In this document: in pieces, positions 61,500 through 64,000 of the stretch
Layout of the letters: every line of letters starts with the position of its first letter
Numbering within the stretch: the first letter of the stretch is position 1
Program-made: the position numbers and the translations under genes
The notes under the pieces: model-generated
What the model was told of the DNA's origin: nothing
Database searches by the model: none
Seen by the model: only the letters and a program-made list of their open reading frames with translations
Origin: Gordonia hydrophobica NBRC 16057
GTDB lineage: Bacteria > Actinomycetota > Actinomycetes > Mycobacteriales > Mycobacteriaceae
Direction of reading: 5' to 3'
Assembly: GCF_001592365.1 (NCBI RefSeq)
Contig: NZ_BCWU01000001.1
Coordinates: 310,001 to 374,000, forward strand
Length of the DNA: 64,000 nucleotides

Positions 61500-64000
61500 T
61501 CAACTCAGCAAACCGCGCACGTCGTCGGCGGTGATCGCGCCGGAGAAGGCGGCGCCGTCGTCGATCAGCGCGTCGAAGAGTTGGCGTTTGCGCTCCTGCA
61601 GGTCGATGACCTTCTCCTCGATCGTCCCGGACGAGACCATGCGGTACACGCTGACGGCGCGGTGCTGGCCGATCCGGTGAGCGCGGTCGATCGCCTGGTT
61701 CTCCGCTGCCGGGTTCCACCACGGGTCGGTCATGAAGCAGTAGTCGGCTGCGGTCAGATTGAGGCCGAAGCCGCCCGCCTTCAAGCTGATCAGGAAGACG
61801 CGGGTCGTACCGTTGGTGAACTGCTCGATCTGCGTGCCGCGCTGGGTGATCGGCGTGGATCCGTCCAGGTAGCTGTAGGCGATCTGCTGCTGGTCGAGGG
61901 TGTGGGCCACCAGTTTGAGGAATCCGGTGAAGCTGCTGAACACCAGTGCGCTGTGGCCCTCGTCGATCAGCACGGGCAACTGCTCGGACAGGTACTCGAT
62001 CTTGGCGGCCTTGATCGCCGCGTGCTGTTCGTCGACCAGCCCGGGGTGCAGGCTCAGCTGCCGGAGTCGGGTGAGCGCGCGCAGAACCTGGATGCGGTTG
62101 CCGTCGAAGTCGTCGAGCAGACCGAGGAGTTGTTGACGATCGCGCGCCAGGTACGTGTCGTAGACCTTGCGGTGCTTGGGCTCCAGCTCGATCGGCAGCA
62201 GCTGCTCCTGCTTCTCGGGCAGATCGACGAGCACCTGATCCTTGGTGCGGCGCAGCATCACCGGGCGCAGTCGACGGCGCAGGACCGCCAACCGATCGGG
62301 CGCCTGCCCGGACTCGATCGGCTCGGCGAAGTGCTCCTTGAACAGCTTCGGGGAGCTGTACAGACCCGGCGCGACCACTGAGACCAGCGACCACAGCTCC
62401 ATCACCCGGTTCTCCATCGGCGTTCCGGTGATCGCGAGCTTGAACTGGGCGTCGAGCCGTCGGGCGGCCTGGTACGTCTTCGAGTTGTGGTTCTTGAGGA
62501 ACTGCGCCTCGTCGAAGACGATGCCGGTCCAGTCGACGCTCGCGAAGGCCTCGTAGTCGATCCGCATCAGCGCGTACGAGGTGATGACGATCTGGGCGTC
62601 GGTGGCGCGCTCGGACAGTTTGGAACCGACACGCCTCTCGGTGGCCGACGCGGTGACGACGTTCACGCCGGGCGTGAAGCGATGCGCCTCCGCCGTCCAG
62701 TTGGCGGTGACGCTGGTGGGCGCGACCACCAAGAAGCGGGCGCCGGGAGAGCTGTCCACCACGCGTTGGATCAGCGCGAGGGTCTGCACGGTCTTGCCCA
62801 GACCCATGTCGTCGGCGAGGACGCCGCCGAGCCCGTTGTCCCACAGGAAGCTGAGCCAGTCGAGCCCGTCCTGCTGGTAGGGACGCAGTTGCGCATTCAG
62901 GCCTGCGGGCGGCGGCACGGGATGCGGCGGCTTCGCGGCCGCGAGCTGCGCGATCCGCGCCCGCCACTGCGTCAGTTGCTCGTCGACCACGCCGAGCTCC
63001 AACAACTCGTCCCACAGGGACGCGTTGAGCGTGTGCGTCTGGACGCGGTCGCCGTCGAGCTCACCGAGCTCCCGGGCCTCCTGCAGCCGGTCGCGGAGCG
63101 TCTGCAGTTGGGCGATCTCCAGCGAGAAGTAGGTGCCGTCGTGCAGCACCATGTGCGTCTCCCCCGCGGCGAGCGCCGAGATGATGGTGGTGATCGGGAT
63201 TCGGTGGCCGTCGACGGCGAGGGTGATCTGGAGGTCGAACCAGTCGCTCTGCGCATCGCCGGCGAAGCTCAGGACGGGCGGCGCCTGCGCGGGCCGGTAG
63301 TCGGGCGGGGTGCCGTCCAGTTCCACGCGGACACGTCCGAGTTCGGTGATCTTCGGCAGCGTCTCGGCGCAGAGGATCGCGACCTCCAACTGCGACAGCG
63401 GCGCGGTGATGGTGCGGTACTCGGGAATCGACTCGAACGCGGCGGCGACGGTGCAGCGTCCGCGGAGTTGCCGAAGGACGGCGTACATGCGGTTGAAGCG
63501 GCGGTAGTCGGAGCGGAACGACGGGAGCTGCTTCTCCAACCGGGTGGCGGCGGCGTCGATCCAGCGGTTGCTGCTGCGCGCCACCATCGTCAGCTCGGGC
63601 GTCACGGCATCCCACATCGCCTGCTCGGTCCGGGCGTTCCGGAACCGTCCGGACAGGGAGCCCTGCGCGGGGAACTCGTGCAGCTCGCCGTCGGACTCGT
63701 AGCCCACCGACCAGCGGGCCGACGGCGCATCGCCGGTCTGGATTCGCAGAATCGGGAAGGGCCCGGTCAACGACGCCGACGGGAAGGCGTCCGGGTCGAT
63801 GATCACCGAGCGGTCGGCGGCGATAGCGGGGATCGCGGCCTGGAAGTCGGTCAGCTCCTCGTCCTTCACCTCCAGCGGCACGCCGCTGACCAGGAGCATC
63901 GACTCGGTACTGGTCAGATTCGGCAGCTTGCCCAGGTAGATGGTGTCGCCGACGCCTTGGGCGGCGCCGTGGGTGCGCGGTCGGCCGATGGGGAACAGGG
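61500..64000 (-). CDS. SNF2-family DEAD/DEAH helicase (HelZ-like), N-terminus outside window
   Basis: At least 833 residues; the frame stays open to base 64000, so the true start lies beyond. SNF2 motor: motif I DDMGLGKTVQT, motif II DEAQ (FDEAQFLKN), TGTPMENR (III), then SSFTGFLKL, LISLKAGGFGLNL and HRIGQ in the second lobe. The long N-terminal half is the SNF2-associated domain of bacterial HelZ-type proteins (Rv2101-like). Probably a DNA translocase; its biological role is not established. SWIM zinc-finger partners often lie nearby but none is in the window. Confidence 0.88.
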   Translation of the reverse strand, partial: LFPIGRPRTHGAAQGVGDTIYLGKLPNLTSTESMLLVSGVPLEVKDEELTDFQAAIPAIAADRSVIIDPDAFPSASLTGPFPILRIQTGDAPSARWSVGYESDGELHEFPAQGSLSGRFRNARTEQAMWDAVTPELTMVARSSNRWIDAAATRLEKQLPSFRSDYRRFNRMYAVLRQLRGRCTVAAAFESIPEYRTITAPLSQLEVAILCAETLPKITELGRVRVELDGTPPDYRPAQAPPVLSFAGDAQSDWFDLQITLAVDGHRIPITTIISALAAGETHMVLHDGTYFSLEIAQLQTLRDRLQEARELGELDGDRVQTHTLNASLWDELLELGVVDEQLTQWRARIAQLAAAKPPHPVPPPAGLNAQLRPYQQDGLDWLSFLWDNGLGGVLADDMGLGKTVQTLALIQRVVDSSPGARFLVVAPTSVTANWTAEAHRFTPGVNVVTASATERRVGSKLSERATDAQIVITSYALMRIDYEAFASVDWTGIVFDEAQFLKNHNSKTYQAARRLDAQFKLAITGTPMENRVMELWSLVSVVAPGLYSSPKLFKEHFAEPIESGQAPDRLAVLRRRLRPVMLRRTKDQVLVDLPEKQEQLLPIELEPKHRKVYDTYLARDRQQLLGLLDDFDGNRIQVLRALTRLRQLSLHPGLVDEQHAAIKAAKIEYLSEQLPVLIDEGHSALVFSSFTGFLKLVAHTLDQQQIAYSYLDGSTPITQRGTQIEQFTNGTTRVFLISLKAGGFGLNLTAADYCFMTDPWWNPAAENQAIDRAHRIGQHRAVSVYRMVSSGTIEEKVIDLQERKRQLFDALIDDGAAFSGAITADDVRGLLS

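Overview
The window looks like a chromosomal segment of a high-GC member of the Mycobacteriales, most like Gordonia or a close relative. Evidence: GC-rich genes in most of the window, many GTG/TTG starts, ATGA/GTGA stop-start overlaps, a wax-ester synthase/diacylglycerol acyltransferase, a 13E12-type DUF222/HNH protein, a decaprenyl-diphosphate-synthase-type UppS and an MmpS-like secreted protein. The gene order follows, with gaps, the Mycobacterium tuberculosis order I recall from about Rv2425c to Rv2344c. Genus is an inference from gene content; no 16S is present.

Layout. 1-3.6 kb: tail of a VWA protein, nadD, rsfS, gpgP, an octT-like GDSL protein and degV. 3.6-5.8 kb: a FAD monooxygenase divergent from an unusual GntR-plus-TetR regulator, with palindromic and direct repeats between them. 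6-10 kb: comEA, comEC and holA, then convergent rpsT. 10-14.5 kb: accessory genes (sulfotransferase, MazF/PemK-like protein, alpha/beta hydrolase, DUF222/HNH) and a 760-base non-coding stretch with a 31-base tandem repeat. 14.7-18.6 kb: lepA and an M3 peptidase. 18.8-23 kb: two very small membrane proteins and the sulfate ABC importer subI-cysT-cysW-cysA. 23-30.6 kb: an acyl-CoA synthetase, then the leftward operon sirA-cysH-cysD-cysN-che. The operon is preceded by a 26-codon Cys-containing leader peptide and a hairpin. Together the importer and this operon take up sulfate and reduce it to sulfide. 30.7-44 kb: core genes hemW, hrcA, dnaJ2, rsmE, phoH, ybeY, corC-like, era, recO and uppS, with a few hydrolases. 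44-50 kb: a Clp-N/HTH regulator with twin palindromes, a DUF559-type protein, zur-smtB, a deazaflavin reductase, an 816-residue repeat-like protein and an MmpS-like protein. 50-55.4 kb: glyS, two small-domain proteins, then wax-ester synthase and an alpha/beta hydrolase, each with a KstR-type operator. 55.5-58.9 kb: a GlsB-type membrane protein, a secreted protein, a cold-shock-domain protein and dgt. 58.9-60.2 kb: a clearly AT-richer, probably foreign gene coding for membrane helices plus a lysozyme-like domain. 60.2-64 kb: an MFS transporter and a SNF2 helicase that runs off the window.

Most interesting for follow-up: the probable cysteine attenuator leader upstream of sirA, the low-GC island after dgt, the two KstR-like boxes flanking the wax-ester synthase/hydrolase pair, the twin GTCAAC palindromes, and a 25-codon membrane micropeptide before subI. 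No tRNA, rRNA, CRISPR array or insertion sequence was seen.
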